Shown: piece by piece, positions 37,968 through 49,093 of the stretch
Numbering within the stretch: position 1 is the stretch's first letter
How the letters are laid out: each line of letters opens with the position of its first letter
Assembly: GCF_003369915.1 (NCBI RefSeq)
Contig: NC_046676.1
Coordinates: forward strand, 20,256,001-20,320,000
DNA: 64,000 nt
Direction: 5' to 3'
Origin: Drosophila miranda
Taxonomy: Eukaryota > Arthropoda > Insecta > Diptera > Drosophilidae
Program-made: the position numbers and the translations under genes
The notes under the pieces: model-generated
Seen by the model: only the letters and a program-made list of their open reading frames with translations
Databases searched by the model: none
What the model was told of the DNA's origin: nothing

Positions 37968-38222
37968 ATACAAATACTACTACACCTATAAGATAGCACT
38001 GGAGTTATGTTACAGCTTTTATGGCCATATTAAATTATTTCCATCGTTACCTCTAGCACTATTCTAAACCGATCACTATTCCTCCCAGAAATATGACCTA
38101 GCAGATGGATCGAATTTGATAGTTTGCCGAAATTGTATTTACACCTGACCAGAAACGCCAGAAACATTCAGAAGGAGGCTACACATCAAAATTACAGATA
38201 TAACTACGATAGGAAGAAAGAT
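37968..38222. other. Convergent 3' ends of two genes
   Basis: Only 255 bp separate the stop codon of the membrane-protein gene (+) from that of the SANT-domain gene (-), so the two 3' UTRs probably meet or overlap. No clear AATAAA is seen on either strand. Confidence 0.5.
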
Positions 38223-39899
38223 CTAAGCACGTCGGCACTTGGCCTCCACGAGCTTCTGCAGAGTGCCCGTCAGACTGTTTATGGCGTCGATCTTCATCCG
38301 CTCGATACGCTCCTGCTGCACCATGGACATCTTCTGGATTTGCACCTGCTCCCGCTGCAGGCTCCGCTGCAGGTCAATTTTCTCGCGCTCCAGGTCGAGC
38401 TTGCGCTCGAAGTAGTCCCTCCACCAGACGTCGTCCGTCAGTGGCTGGACATGCGGCTGTGTCATCTCGAACATCTTTCCGTTGGTCGTCTCCAGCTGCT
38501 GGCTGCTATCGTTGGTGCGCTCCGCCTCGGCAGCCTGATCCGCATCGTACTCGAGCTTCGGTTGACGGACCTCGGAGAGACTATTGCTGCTGTCCTCATC
38601 GAAATCGTCGTTGGACTTGCTGTCCATATTCATTTGATCCTGCAGCAGCACCTGATCCACCGGCGTAATGTACGGCTGTCCCTCCTTCAACTGCGGCTGC
38701 ATTTGCAGCGTGATCTTTGGAGTTCCGGGCTTTGTCTGGAATGCTGCCAGCTCTGATGGTGGCTGTTGCAGTTGCATTTGTAACTGCGGTTGCTGTTGCT
38801 GTTGCTGCTGCTGATACGTCTGCTGCTGTTGCTGCTGCTGTTCCTGCTGGATTGGTGGTTGAACCTGTGGCTGCTGTGGCTGTGGTGCCGGATTGGACTG
38901 CTGGGACATGTCGGCCTTCTTGCCTTGCAAGTACTTGAACATCTCCTCGAAGAACTCCCAGTGGACGTAGCCAGACACATACTTCTTGGTCAGATTCTTG
39001 TTGTACGTGATGAGGATGTTGTGCCACTTCTTCTGCACTTTGGCGGCACTGTACCGGAATCCCAGTCGCTGCAATTGGCGTGTGCAGTGCAGCCAGAGGG
39101 CTGTTCGCTTCTGCCTGTAATGCCGGTAATCTATTATTACAATGAACATTACCAATGGCTGCACTGAGTGTAAACATACCTGCCCTCCGTGAAGTTTCCC
39201 TCCATGGGGCCGCGTATGTGGATCAGGGCGCGGGTGGCATCTGTGGTCCAGGCACGCTCGTACGGGCCACGTCCCAGGCTGTTGGCGCTGCCCGGCAACT
39301 CGGCCTCCTCCAGCAGGCACTCATCGTCCAGCTCATCCAAGTCGGTGTCGCTGATTTGGTAGGCTGAAAGCGGAAACGGAAACAGAAATCCAAAGATGAA
39401 CAAATGACTCCACAAAAACTTGTTGCTTTTGCAACCAGATGGCAGCACCGGCGCTCTCTCAGCATCCTGCTCCTTCCAGGCACACAAGCACGCACACACT
39501 GAGCTCTCTCTCTCTTCTTCCCAGTGTTTGCTTTCTCTCTTTCTCGTTTCGACCTTACCACCCACCACCAGCCCACATCCTAGCAAGGGAATAGCCTTCT
39601 AGCTCTGGCTGATGGTACTGCGGCTTAAGTACATCATAGCCTCAGCCTCAGCCGCAGCCTCAGCACAGACCCGTCCCTCTCCTCCTTTTCACTTTCACAT
39701 ACACAATTCGAAAGAAAGTTTCGAGCCATAGATGATAGATAGTTTTACATTGTACATACATATATGTATTGTATGTACATACGTATCTGCAATGGATTGC
39801 AAGTGCACCTGGATGGTTTGAGGACTTACGTTCATTTTCGTCTATGTTACTATTTCCATTGCTTGGCACATTGGCTCCATTCAATTGAATTTGAGCCAT
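38223..39899 (-). CDS. Myb/SANT-like (trihelix) DNA-binding protein with polyQ region
   Basis: Three exons on the minus strand (39899-39830, 39363-39180, 39114-38223) give 381 aa. An N-terminal acidic segment (DTDLDELDDECLLEEAEL) precedes a Myb/SANT-like domain at about residues 60-150. That domain runs from ERAWTTDATRALIHIRG through LGFRYSAAKVQKKWHNIL to SGYVHWEFFEEMFKYLQG, with the spaced Trp residues of the trihelix type. A Gln/Pro-rich linker follows (CAG/CAA runs at about 38785-38880). The C-terminus is a long charged helix (YFERKLDLEREKIDLQRSL to LTGTLQKLVEAKC), probably a coiled coil for dimerisation. It is likely a sequence-specific nuclear regulator. The D. melanogaster counterpart may be CG8765, from memory only. 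The three-codon polyQ blocks are mixed CAG/CAA. Confidence 0.85.
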
Positions 39900-40430
39900 T
39901 TTATTGGTGATTTGGTTTCCGTATCACTATGCCCCGATACACTCAATATTCACTCATGTGGGTATATGATTTTTTTCTCAGCCGCCAGCCTTTCGGATTA
40001 GACCTTATGCCTGTCAATAGTTTTCTGTTACTAACAGGACATTTTGCTGGCCGCAGCTTCCAGGCGAAAATTCGGAAATTCGCCTGCGCCTACTCTCCGT
40101 CTCTCTCTCGCTTCTGCTTGGCCTCTCTCTCGCCAGCTCAGATCTGTGGAGTGTGGAAGCTGCAGCTAGAGAAACAGCATAGTGTGGCACACGAGTATCT
40201 AGACCAGCGCTGGGCTGTGGGTGGGTGGGTCGTGGGTGGTTCAGCATCTGCGCACTCTGCACACCTTGGCAGGTCTTTAAGCTGCAGCCACCTCCCTGTT
40301 TTGTTATGATGGAATGTCTAACGTAAGTAGTTCTAGTCCGGCTGCATGGGAAGTTTGATTCTTTGCTTTGCTCTTATTAAGTATAAAAGTAATTAAAGTA
40401 CTCAATTTTCTGAAGCTTATCTTTTTGCAG
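39900..40430. other. Upstream region of the SANT-domain gene
   Basis: This should contain its promoter on the minus strand. No strong TATA or initiator was found. CT-rich tracts (about 40097-40130) read as GAGA-like repeats on the minus strand. Confidence 0.35.
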
Positions 40431-40659
40431 TCATCCAGAGAAATGAGAAATGTTTCCTCATCATGTTAACTTTTATCCTGTTTTTGGTAATTTCAAAAAC
40501 CAGTTCTCTGTTCTCCTATAAATCTATATTATATACATATTTTTATATAGAACGTTTTTTGCTACGTTTTAATATCTTTCTCTTTTCAAACTGTAACGAA
40601 CATTTCAAATTTGACACAACTTCATATTGGTCGAATTGGTCTGACAGCATCCAAGCCGC

Positions 40660-41090
40660 GAAACAGCGCGTGCGTTTTTGGTTTTCTGGTATCTTAGAAA
40701 TTGTGGATTTTCGACCTTTGTGGAGGCAGAAAGTTTTGAAATACACTTGTTACAGTGACATATCACAGAGGTCTGGATACAAAATGTCGTTGCTCTAGCT
40801 CTTATAGTCTCTGAGCACTAGGGGCTCATAGGGACGGACAGACGGACAGACAGACTTGGCTCAATCGACTCGGCTATTGATGCTGATCAAGAATATATAT
40901 ACTTTATAGGGTCGGAAACGCTTCCTTCTGGACGTTACACACATCCACTTTCACCACAAATCTAATATGCCCCTATACTCATTTTGAGTATCGGGTAAAG
41001 AAAATAAATACAGACACACTGACTGAGTACCGGGTATAAATGTAGAGGGGCGGCCCTAGCTGCGGCTTACAACGTTTCAGCTCGTTTTAA
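40660..41090 (-). mobile_element. Rearranged INE-1/DINE-1 element, copy 3
   Basis: From about 40660 to 40997 the INE-1 sequence reads on the minus strand, with the GGACAGAC array, the conserved CTATTGATGCTGATCAAGAA core and the end TTTTGAGTATCGGGTA. Immediately right, 41018-41087 matches the 3' tail of the same family in the plus orientation (GAGTACCGGGTATAAATGTA, a decayed hairpin, then ACAACGTTTCAGCTCG). The piece is therefore an inverted composite or two elements joined end to end. It is non-coding. Confidence 0.8.
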
Positions 41091-41293
41091 CTTTGCTTTG
41101 TCAAAGGCATACAATCTACTCGAATTCGTTTTAAGTCTTAATAAGTCTTAAAATGTTCTTGTATTTGCTTTAGTCAAACATGTGATAAAGCGAGGAAATA
41201 ATGCACTCTAGCATATATGTAATCTCATTCTTTATTTAAATGAAAATAATTCATGTTGGCATAGCTGTATTTAAATACTAATTGAAATGCATG

Positions 41294-41331
41294 TATAAAA
41301 TGGGGAGAGTGATTGGCTCATCACCTCAGTT
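41294..41331 (+). promoter_or_regulatory. TATA plus initiator promoter of the CUB-like gene
   Basis: TATAAAA at 41294-41300 is followed by a perfect TCAGTT initiator at 41326-41331. The initiator A (41328) lies 34 bp from the TATA start, a usual spacing. This places the transcript start after the in-frame ATG near 41288 and supports the ATG at 41366. Confidence 0.65.
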
Positions 41332-41365
41332 GAATTCTCGCGTCGTCAAATCGAGTCTGCACAAA

Positions 41366-41890
41366 ATGTTTTGTGGCCTTAAACAAGTCGTTTGCTGTCT
41401 TCTGATACTTCAGCAAGCACTGAACATTAAAGCTCAAGTGCCGATAGTTGTTGATCTATATCAAGATATTTTGCCCGGACTAGTATTCAAACTTTTAAAT
41501 CCTGGATATCCTGGCAGTGTCGGTCCGTTCGGATTATACTATACTGCCGTGGCTGACAAGTTTCTCGAATATACCTTTTTTGTGCTATCCTGCAATATTA
41601 ATCTACCGCAACCACCATGGGTGAGAAGTGACACGATCACTGAACATAGAACTAACAATTTTATTCCTCAGAACAATGGATTGTGCCTAAGTTCATCTAT
41701 GATTGTGCTCAAAGGCTTATTACAGGTGCCAGAACGCTACTGCGGCATAGGGAAGTTTGAAATGACAACTACTGAACGCCGATTAACAATAAATGTGATT
41801 ATTCTACCGGGTTTTACAGGGAAATTTCTATGTTATATCTATGTAGATCAGTATAATAATACTAATAGCACATTTGTCAGTAAACGGTAA
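41366..41890 (+). CDS. Small secreted CUB-like protein
   Basis: Exons 41366-41620 and 41672-41890 are joined across a 51-bp intron (GTGAGA donor, ACTAAC branch site, TTATTCCTCAG acceptor). The intron is in frame without a stop, so an uninterrupted 174-aa frame also exists. The spliced product is 157 aa. Residues 1-24 are a signal peptide (MFCGLKQVVCCLLILQQAL). The mature chain has four cysteines in two pairs and the C-terminal pattern RYCGIGKF...LTINVIILPGFTGKFLCYIYV, which resembles the second half of a CUB domain. NNTNST offers N-glycosylation sites. It is probably an extracellular, perhaps fast-evolving, protein. The family name is tentative. The gene is A/T-richer than its neighbours and sits beside a rearranged INE-1. 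Confidence 0.72.
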   Translation: MFCGLKQVVCCLLILQQALNIKAQVPIVVDLYQDILPGLVFKLLNPGYPGSVGPFGLYYTAVADKFLEYTFFVLSCNINLPQPPWVRSDTITEHRTNNFIPQNNGLCLSSSMIVLKGLLQVPERYCGIGKFEMTTTERRLTINVIILPGFTGKFLCYIYVDQYNNTNSTFVSKR

Positions 41891-42282
41891 ATCGATAAAA
41901 TGACGCATTAGAAGGTTTGGTCAAATGGCTATACTCTAGCCGTTTATCCATATATTTTTACAAATGATACCTTAAACGACGCTTAATTAATTAAAGCACC
42001 AAAAGAAAGATCAAAAAATCATTTTTATACTTTTCCTAAAAAGCTATATTTAGCAAAAAAAAAAAAAAATTGAATTAGAAAGCTTAATATTTTCCAGTCG
42101 CTAAGCTGAAGCTACAAAGTGTTTGGGTCTGATTTGGGACTTATTGAAATACACTCCACAAAAATGATGAAACTGGACGAGTTTTAGCGCAGCTCATATG
42201 AATATCGTGGGAATGTTGTTCCGCGGTTTAATTCAAGCGTTCACTTGTTTAAACAAAGCGGGGCCAAGTTCGTTTTTTTCGT
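41891..42282. other. Spacer upstream of Nup188
   Basis: AT-rich with an A13 tract near 42057. No gene is seen. Confidence 0.5.
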
Positions 42283-42372
42283 CGGTATATGAACGGTATA
42301 TTTTGAAGCTAGGAAAGTATATTCGGTATATTTCTGAGAGTCAGACCGTATATTAAATCCGCGGTCACACTG
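42283..42372 (+). promoter_or_regulatory. Nup188 promoter: GGTATATTT blocks and GGTCACACTG (copy C of the dispersed sequence)
   Basis: Repeated CGGTATAT blocks (42284, about 42294 and about 42325) match Ohler motif 6. CGGTCACACTG at 42362-42372 is a perfect Ohler motif 1. The run ATTTCTGAGAGTCAGACCGT and the ending AAATCCGCGGTCACACTG match the end of the repeat at 62172-62414. Motif 1 normally sits at the start site, so transcription should begin about 60 bp before the ATG at 42436. Confidence 0.75.
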
Positions 42373-42435
42373 TGCAAAATTGCGCGTGTTTTGTTAATAA
42401 ATTATAAAATTTAGTTTTAAGCGAGATCAAACACA

Positions 42436-45400
42436 ATGCCCATTGTGGAAAAATATGTCATGTAAGTCCTAATAACCCTCAGTGGCGGATACAATCAATT
42501 AATCCCGACTGTCGCTTGCAGCAAAGACTGGAAGCGCCTTTGGCAAATGGTGTCCGGCATCCACCATGAAACTCCCAGGGACATAGTGCGGGAGGAGCTG
42601 ATGAGTGTGTGCAGTGAACTGCAGGCCGGCGTGTTGCAGTTCAAGCCGAAGAGTGCATCAGATGTCCAGCTGGAAGCACTTTTGAGGGATAAGAAGCAGG
42701 AGAAACTGCTGTCGTTCACAGAGCGCCTACAAGACTTGCTCAACATCGAGTCGGCACAATGCTGGGAGATATTGTGTTACTATCTCACGCAAGAGTACCG
42801 CGGCTCCGCCAGTCTGCTGACCCAGCTGATTTCCACAGAGACGTCTATGGCCAAGCTGCTGGCGGATATAGTACACTACTACTCGCTGGAGCGCATGATT
42901 GTGCTGAAGATTGTGAAGAACCTGCTCGTTTTCTACAGTGTGCCCAACCACCCCTACCACAAGGAGTACCGCGAAGTAGTGGATAAGATAACGCTGACTC
43001 GCCTGCGGGACTCGTACTTCGATCAGCTGGAGAGTCTGATCGATGAGCAGCCGCCGCGAAAGCTGACGGCAGGCGAATGCTTTTACTCCACCGACAGTCT
43101 GAAGGCGTGGTCCGAGCGCAATTCTCGCGAGACCAAAGAAGTGCTGCACATCCTCCTACTGATGACCGAGCACTTGCCGATGGGGCTGGAACAGATCAAA
43201 CGGCTCTTTTCGGTTTTCAAGCAGCACTCTTTTGGTCGCACGCACAAAAGCCTGAACGAGGGTAATGTCTTCCATCAGGAATTGAGGCGCAGTCTAATCT
43301 ACTCTGAGATGGCGCTACTTCTAAGGTGTTTGGACTTCGAGGAGCCCCGCGAAAACTGCGATCTCATTGAGAAACTAGTCGGTTGCCTTGATGTAGATAT
43401 AACCAGCATGTACCATCGCCAAGAGCATGGACCCCTGCTCCTGTTTTGGATGCTGATGCGTTTGCGAGGCACCAACGATGCCGATGATGCATCCAGTTTG
43501 CTTCGATGCCGACACCTTGGCAAGCGCGCCGTGGATCTTAAATGTTTTGTCGAGCTCCATTCGATTGTCACACATCCGATGTTCTCGGATGACAGTCTTC
43601 TGTCACGAATTGTACGCAAGACCGTCTACAACCAGGTGGGGTACTTGTGCGACCTGTTCGACGGTGACGGCAGCTGTGCCCGCTACGAGGGCATTTACGA
43701 GCTGCTATACGAGCTCTTGTCGTGGCCGCAGCTGGCCAAGGATTTCTGCACTCGTGAAGGTTCGTATTAGCATTTGAGTTTTTGGATACTATTGAAATTA
43801 TCCTTTTGCTTTCAGATACTGGGGCGCGCTCGCTCTACACAACTCTGTTGGAGAACTTTCCCCTGGACTTTACGAATCTGGCCAAGCTGGGACAGGCGCT
43901 AACCAAAGGGGGACAACGGAACTATGTAAGCCATTCGTGCAGTATTTTTTTGTTCTAGTTTCCTAATTGTATGTGTAATAATTAGATCAAGAAACAGCTG
44001 GAGTCTTTGCCCATACTGGCGCTCATGTTCGACGAGAAAGTGCACAAACTGAATGAAGTGGACACGGATGAGTTTGAATTGACGGCCGGCGTTAGTCCCT
44101 ATCCGGGCATAGACTTTAACATCCCCGTGGGCACCAGCTGCACGGCCATACAAGATCCGTCCGGTTGCTACATGCATTTCCGCACTCAAGTAAACTTCTT
44201 CGATGCCCTGCACCACGAGATGAACTGCCTGCTGAAAGAGACGGGCCATCTGCACGGCGACTTTGAGAGCAACGACCGCATTCGTCGCGTGGAGGCCGGC
44301 CTGAGGTTCCTGGAGTGCGCAGTGCAGCACACCCAATCGGTTGAAGCCATCAGTGCCGAGATGGTGCATCCCACCGAGATGTGCATTGATCTTCTGAACA
44401 AATTCAAGACCGTGCAGTGCCCCCCAGTGGGACTATTGTCCACATGCCTCAACGTTTGTACGGCGCTGCTGCCGCTAGTGGACGAAGAGATATTCACGCG
44501 CGTAAGCAACCTGGGCATCCTGCCCAGCATTTCTGATAGATCTGTGGAAGACTACAAGCTCTATGCTGGCGGCAGTGCCGCCTGCTTCCAGGCGCGCTTT
44601 CTTGGCTGCATCATAGACAATGTGGAGAAGAAACTCGAGCGCTACGACTTCCTGCTCTCCTACCTGGCCTTTCTGCGCACATATACGAAGCTCAAGCGCA
44701 ATCGCTACATGCAGGTGGAGCTCCCTGGCCTGATCTTCGTGCTGCGCGATGTATTTCCCCACGTGCATGCCTGGCACTTCCGGTCGCATCAAGACAAGAA
44801 CAAGATATACTTCGAGATTTTCAGCTACATCTGCGACATTCTCGACCTAATCAGCACCGGCAGTACTCCGAGGAGCGAGGACCGCGAGCTCCTCCTCAAA
44901 GTGTGCATCTATTCGCTGCTGAATCTCGAGAACGGCATGATTCTCCTCAGGTGAGGGTTTCCTTCGATTTGACTCTTTATTCAACTTTATTGATTCGGAT
45001 TTCATTTAGGTTTGTGGGCGTAGGCAACTCCTATTTGCAGAACTCCATGGAACTGGAAACGAACTGGATGCAGCAGCAGCCGCAGGGCCTGACGATGCTA
45101 GTGCGTCTCTCCATGCGCATTCTAATGCAGTTGTTGCGACTGAAGGGTTCGGTGTATGGCGGCCACAAATCGCTCTCCCCGCTAGAAGCCTTGATATACA
45201 CCCAGCCCAAGCAGAGGGACACGCTGCGTATCATTCCGACTGTGTGTAGTTATATGAGTAACATTTTCGACAGATGGCTGCCCATCCTGTCGTGTCGTCT
45301 GCTGAAGCGCATTGCCTTGGAGTTTAACATGTCGCTGCTGGCTTGTCTCGACATGGAGCCCGACCAGATCAGGCTGACCTTTATACAGAAGCTGCCGGAC

Positions 45401-48400
45401 GAGCTGGAGAGCGATTCAATCAAGACAGCCATTCTGGAGCTGGTGGATGCCTGCATTGCAAAGCAGCCGGGCGTTACCGAGGCCTTTTTCAAAGTCAACT
45501 ACGGCCAGGACAAGTGCTCGCGCTCGTTTTTCGGCAAGGAGTGTCAGCCGACCATTGGCGAGAGCATTGTCACGTACATGAAGGAGTTCCTCGATGCACT
45601 CGAGCAGGAGCCGCTCACCATACAACAGGCGCTCCCCAGAAAGATCATGAACATCTTCCACTCACTGTGGAAGCACAATCTCCAGATGCTGGTCAGTGAT
45701 TTGCTGAAGGAGTCGAAATTCTGGCAAAGGCTCTGCTCGCCGCTGCTCTGCCAATTCGAGACGAATATCCGCGTCTACACCCAGATCCTCAACATTGTGT
45801 CCATCGAAGTCTACACGTGCAACGGAGAGAATGCCGCTCTCAAAGATGTGCTGACCAAGTTCTTTGAGATCAAACACTTCGGAGAGTGGCTCAACTATGT
45901 ATTCGACATACCCAAGGCTCCCGCCGTTGCCAACTCGAGCTCCGATGAGCTGCCTGATTGGATTTGCTGCCTGCAGTCGTTCAAGGATCTGATTATCATA
46001 ATGCTGAAAAAGCAGCCAAAGCTCATGAGCATCCCGGAGCCAGAATTCAAGCTGATGGCCAAAAAGTGCCTAGCCGTGTTGGTCGATCGTTCGCACTATC
46101 TGGAGGATATGCGTCCGTTTATAATGCTCGCAGAGCTGTATGTCTTCATTCTTCTGAAGCTGAACCACTCGTACACGAACAGTGACAAGGAGGACCGGGA
46201 GCTGATGGAGCATTTGCTGCAGCTGATGAGCCGCATCTGCTCCTGCTATGAAGACCTGCACGTGCGTGCCAAGGAGGCCTGTCTGGCCATCATCATCAAG
46301 AGCGCCCATCTCTACACGAGTCTGCTCATCCACGATTCGGCCATATCCCTGAGTTTCCTCAACTCTGTGGTCAGCATCATCTGTACCGAGCTGCAGAGCA
46401 TGGAGAACTCGGTCAATCTGGATAGGAGGCAGTCGGTGGAAAATACGGACAGCACCGACAGCACCGACAGCACCACCAACTCTTTGATTCTGTGCCTCAA
46501 TCTGCTCAAGACCGTGGCCACTATATTCAACAGCGAAGGACCCGGAAACTGGGACCTGCCCTTTGTGTCCGTCCGGCTATTTCAACGCCTTCTGCGCTGC
46601 ATCGCCCACACTCTGCCGCTGCACAACAAACAAATGCTCACCGTCCACCTGCTGAACGTCCTCATCGTGTTCGCCAAGAGCCACTGCTCCGTGGAGTTTC
46701 TGCACTGCGATATCGGCGAATACTTGTGGCTTAGCCTTCAGCCGCCGCCCGAACTCGTCCAGGCCAAATACGAGTTCAACAAGCCCAAGGCTGATGCGGA
46801 TTGCTGGACCCCGGAGCATTGGTGGCCCGTCTATGCCCGGGGCATTGAGCTCGTAAACATCATCTACGAAAAACATAAGGGTTGCTTCCTGAAAAATGCC
46901 CTTCAATTTGTGGACATACACGAAGTCTATCTGGTGGACGCCATGCTGCTGAGCAAGCAGTCGCTGGAGCCGGCTGCCATGCAGCTGATCAAGGCCGCCG
47001 TTTCACTGGTGGCCAGCCTGACGGAGCACCACATGGAATGGGCGCAGCAAAACAAAACGTCCCTTATGAATATAATGGTAAGAGAGTCGCATTGAAAGTC
47101 ATTCAGTAAATAATTTTACCAATTTTCTCTACCCGTAGCGTGCGATGCAAACCCTGCTGTGCCACGTATCCACCCTGTTCCACCAACAGCGCAATCTGAA
47201 GTGTCTCCTGGCAGGGAGACACTGCCAACTGGAGATCCTACGCAGCACCGCGGCTATTGTAATTGACGATGACCTCATTGGCGCCTGCAACGAGTGAGTT
47301 GTGATTGTTTGTGGTTGTGGCCCCGGATTTGGCTAATATATATATCCCGTTTTTTGCACACGAATAGCCTTACAGACATCATCATCTACTGTACAAAGTC
47401 GCTGCTCAAATTTAGCCCTGATTTGATGGAACTAATCTGCTCCAGTGTCTACGAGCCGAGCAAATGGTCACCGCTACTCGACGTAAAGTTCGGAGCTCCT
47501 AAGATGAGCGAGCAAAATGTAACGTTAACCTTTACCATGATCCTGAATATGGTCAGCATTTATGTGAAGGCCCTGAATATGGTATGCTGCCCGTATACTT
47601 ATTACGAATAGATCAATGATCTCTTTGAATCCACAGCAAAATCATGGCTTCAGCGAGGTGCCCCTCAACACCCTGCCCAATGTTAGCCAGGGTGGGGAGA
47701 CTGCGGACAACGAAAGCGCATCACTACTCCAGACCAACCGAACTTTCTCCAAGACAATATCGAGCACCTCGATTGTATCCGTCAGTTGTCCCGCCAGCGA
47801 GCTGCTCTCGAACATGGATAGCCAACTGTGCCTGCTGGCACTGGAGCACTTGCTCATGTTCGTGGCGTCGCAGGGCATTTACATAATTCGGTCCACAAAT
47901 CTGGAGCCGCGCTGGAAACAGATTGTGCGGCGAGACATCAATAGCGATCTTCTCTGCTTCCATGAGTTCGTGCGTCGCAAGGTGATCGCGGACAGTCGCG
48001 AGTCGCGTTCGCCCTGGCTGCGCCGCAAGCACGGGCTATTCAAGCTAAATTTTCTGGATCCGACTCGGAGCTCCAGCTCCCCCAGCAGCCGCAGCACCGA
48101 TGTTGTCCGTCGCACCAACACCGCCCCTACAAACGAGCTGCGGGTGAATGTAGTGCGACGGCTGCATCTACAGCAGCAGCATCGCACTCCGTCTGCTGGC
48201 ACGAATAACTTTGACATGACGCGCGACCTGAGCCCAATAGGAGCGGAGCACGGTCCGCCCGCCGCCCAGCACATGGCCACCTCGTCCACACCCCGCTCCA
48301 ATGATCCGGAAGGTGACTTGGGCAGCAGAAAGCGCCTGTATCCGGGTGACAACTGCGTGTTGGATGATCTTGCCGCTATAGAAGTGCAGTACTTTCCCCC

Positions 48401-48506
48401 TCCGATGGAGCCCGGCTTCTGTGAGCAGTCCCAGGTGCAGCTGGTTGAGGAGGACTACCTCAAGCTGATGTCGCTGCTCTTCGTTGTGATACCGAGCAGT
48501 GAATGA
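42436..48506 (+). CDS. Nup188: Nucleoporin Nup188
   Basis: Eight exons: 42436-42461, 42522-43759, 43816-43925, 43986-44950, 45010-47077, 47139-47293, 47368-47581, 47637-48506. All junctions are GT-AG with matching phases, giving 1881 aa, near the size expected for insect Nup188. It is a large helical-repeat scaffold protein of the inner ring of the nuclear pore that binds Nup93, and the sequence is alpha-helical and Leu-rich throughout. N-terminal landmarks are KDWKRLWQMVSGIHHETPRD and YYSLERMIVLKIVKNLL. The identification comes from overall resemblance to the Nup188/Nup205 family and from its neighbours. The last exon ends in a Ser/Arg-rich, probably disordered tail (RSSSSPSSRSTDVVRR) and a short acidic end. 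A DST repeat (about 46446-46475) forms a small variable insert. The promoter is of the motif 1/motif 6 housekeeping type. Confidence 0.92.
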
Positions 48507-48548
48507 TCCATCTTTCCTCCTGTTTCTCGAGCATTTGCAGATAATTTT

Positions 48549-48554
48549 AATAAA
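48549..48554 (+). terminator. Poly(A) signal AATAAA of Nup188
   Basis: AATAAA lies 43 bp past the Nup188 stop codon. Confidence 0.8.
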
Positions 48555-48592
48555 GTTTCCACACATGCATACATTTCACACTAGTATGCGAG

Positions 48593-48600
48593 TGACGTCA
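48593..48600. promoter_or_regulatory. Perfect cAMP response element TGACGTCA
   Basis: The full CRE palindrome lies between the Nup188 poly(A) signal and the first glutaminase exon. A second half-site cluster (ACGTCATTGACG) begins at 48641. CREB/ATF-family factors bind TGACGTCA. The position, about 450-500 bp before the mitochondrial-type start codon of the glutaminase gene, suggests a role in its upstream promoter. Confidence 0.5.
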
Positions 48601-49093
48601 TGGCCATGACAAATGCCAAACGTAGCCGAGCCCCCAGGCAACGTCATTGACGAACGAGCACGTGCTAACAGACAGAAAGAGAGAGAGAGAGAGAGCTCGC
48701 TGGAAATGCCACCCATGCCGTGTATCTCTCTTGTTGGTGGCTCTTGTTCCCGGTTAGAGTTCTCTCTTTTCCGCTTGCCCACAGCCCAAAGAAGTGGCTA
48801 CCTCTGCTGCCGCTGTCGCTGCTTCTGCTGTTGCCGGTGGCAGCAGCAGACTGAGGCTGATTATAAGTTTTTTCTGCCAACTGCCGCTGTTGCTGTTTGG
48901 CTTTTTAGTACCTTTCGAGTCGCCCAAAGAGAAAGAACGCATGTGCAGAAGCGGACACGCACAGAGCATAGCAGATTAGCCAGAATTACGCGTTCGAAAG
49001 GTTTATAGACTCCAGCCACGCCACCGTTGAGGCTGACTGACTTGGCATTGAGAAAGTGCATACAAAACAGAGGAATAATAAGTGCTTGTGATA

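Noticed and set aside
41282-41365. Upstream in-frame start codons for the CUB-like protein
   Set aside because: They precede or overlap the TATA box and initiator, and the signal peptide starts naturally at 41366.
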